5,903 bases of DNA from an uncultured Sphingomonas sp. (GTDB taxonomy: Bacteria; Pseudomonadota; Alphaproteobacteria; Sphingomonadales; Sphingomonadaceae), in contig CAKTFL010000149.1 of the NCBI GenBank assembly GCA_934555855.1, positions 1-5,903 on the forward strand, written 5' to 3'. Positions 5,474 through 5,903 of this stretch are shown piece by piece. Every line of letters starts with the position of its first letter. The first letter of the stretch is position 1. A program made the position numbers and the translations under genes. The notes beneath the pieces are model-generated. The model did not search any database. It was not told the DNA's origin and saw only the letters and a list, made by a program, of their open reading frames with translations.

Positions 5474-5484
5474 ATGCTGTTTCG

Positions 5485-5903
5485 ATGACCACCCCCGACC
5501 TGCTCCGCGTCAAGGCGGAGATGCTGCCGCTGTTCGAGACCAACGTGCAGGTCGGCCATGTCGCCGACCATGCCGCGCTGGACGGCCCTGTTGCCGCTGC
5601 CATCGCGGCCCGGCGCGGGGTCGACGGGGGAATCGGCCGGTCGAACGTCGGCGGCTGGCCGACGCCGCGATCCGAGCGGCGCGGCGCCTGTCGCATTTCG
5701 ACGGCGTCGAGGTCGACTGGTCGGTGCGGATGTGGGCCAATGTCTCGCCGCCCGGCGCACTCAACATGAGCCATGCCCATCCCGGCGTCCTGTGGGCGGC
5801 GGTCTACTATGTCGACCTCGGCTCCGATCCGGGCGATGCGCCGGGCGGGGAGCTGTATCTTGAGGACCCTCGCTTTCGCCTGCCGCTGATGACCTTTCCC
5901 GGC
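5485..5903 (+). pseudogene. 2OG-Fe(II) oxygenase-like gene (TIGR02466/PF13759 type), frameshifted, 3' end outside window
   Basis: From the ATG at 5485 (alternative ATG at 5521, preceded by AAGG) the frame encodes MLPLFETNVQVGHVADHAAL and later IGRSNVGGW, a typical N-terminal half of the putative 2-oxoglutarate/iron oxygenase family TIGR02466. From about 5655 the family similarity continues in a different frame: RLADAAIRAARRLSHFDG, VDWSVRMWANVSPPGA, then MSHAHPGVLWAAVYYVDLG and GGELYLEDPRFRLPLMTFPG, open to the window end. The HAHPG..YYV block (His codons 5772 and 5778) is the part that carries the iron-binding region in this family. The first frame continues after GGW only as unrelated sequence to a stop just past 5769. 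From memory, relatives have WHS or WQS and about 15-20 more residues between GGW and the next helix, so a small out-of-frame deletion is likely rather than a one-base slip. Reading or assembly error is the alternative. The substrate of this family is unknown to me. Confidence 0.72.

Larger units (their letters stand above)
5154..5484. other. Repeat-rich intergenic region after serA
   Basis: This 331-nt stretch has no gene I can support. It contains, in order: the rest of the first copy of a duplicated segment (5152-5198), a single altered repeat arm (5185-5220), a long imperfect hairpin (5220-5257), about 90 nt with no clear feature (5258-5346, perhaps with a badly decayed right repeat arm around 5297-5325), the second copy of the duplicated segment (5347-5395), and a complete palindromic repeat (5381-5473). 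No T-run terminator is visible, and no clear promoter for the downstream gene was found. Open frames in both strands here look like by-products of the stop-poor repeat. Confidence 0.6.

Noticed and set aside
5143..5760. 205-codon open frame on the - strand across the repeat-rich gap and the oxygenase start
   Set aside because: It includes repeat-derived peptides (PFDKLRANG, FDKLSLCSG) and Arg-rich shadow sequence; no independent support.
5558..5863. 101-codon + strand frame overlapping the oxygenase remnant
   Set aside because: It is in the third frame, which carries neither the N-terminal nor the C-terminal family blocks; Arg/Gly-rich shadow.
1..5903. Search for a defence, toxin-antitoxin or mobile-element gene cluster
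   Set aside because: All convincing genes are metabolic, envelope or electron-transport genes; no transposase, nuclease, integrase or small gene pair is visible. tRNA- or rRNA-like sequences were also not seen.

Overview
The window looks like a chromosomal segment from a GC-rich alphaproteobacterium, most likely a sphingomonad (Sphingomonas or a close relative). The reasons are the alphaproteobacterial type of SerC, the serC-serA gene order, and several copies of a short dispersed palindromic repeat (core CGTTCG..CTGAGC.TGTCGAAG). That repeat gives peptides such as RAEPVEA and LRQAQGER when translated, which I know from sphingomonad genomes. The genus is an inference from memory, not from a search.

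Layout: (1) 1-308, + strand, the 3' end of a class I cytochrome c gene with an Ala/Pro/Gly/Thr-rich tail. (2) 309-516, a convergent intergenic gap with no convincing terminator. (3) 517-1404, - strand, a LOG / TIGR00730-type Rossmann protein. (4) 1438-2106, - strand, an extensin-family lipoprotein with an M15/LAS-like metal site; its signal-peptide coding region lies inside a repeat element. (5) 2134-2299, a divergent regulatory gap with a possible serC promoter and a helix that would hide the serC ribosome-binding site. (6) 2300-3457, + strand, serC. (7) 3458-3575, a repeat-bearing gap. (8) 3576-5153, + strand, serA. (9) 5154-5484, a repeat-rich gap with a 47/49-nt direct duplication, a long imperfect hairpin and a 93-nt nested palindrome. 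(10) 5485-5903, + strand, a 2OG-Fe(II) oxygenase-like gene (TIGR02466 / PF13759 type, from memory) that changes frame near 5650-5660 and runs off the window.

How the genes work together: serC and serA encode two of the three enzymes of the phosphorylated serine pathway. SerA oxidises 3-phosphoglycerate to 3-phosphohydroxypyruvate and SerC transaminates that to phosphoserine. They are almost certainly co-transcribed, with the repeat hairpin between them. The extensin-like and LOG genes may form a separate two-gene unit on the other strand. The cytochrome and the oxygenase remnant look unrelated.

I found no convincing new multi-gene system. The points most worth a second look are the apparent deletion and frameshift in the terminal oxygenase gene, the SD-masking helix and abutting small upstream reading frame before serC, and the colonisation of gene borders, including a signal peptide, by palindromic repeats.
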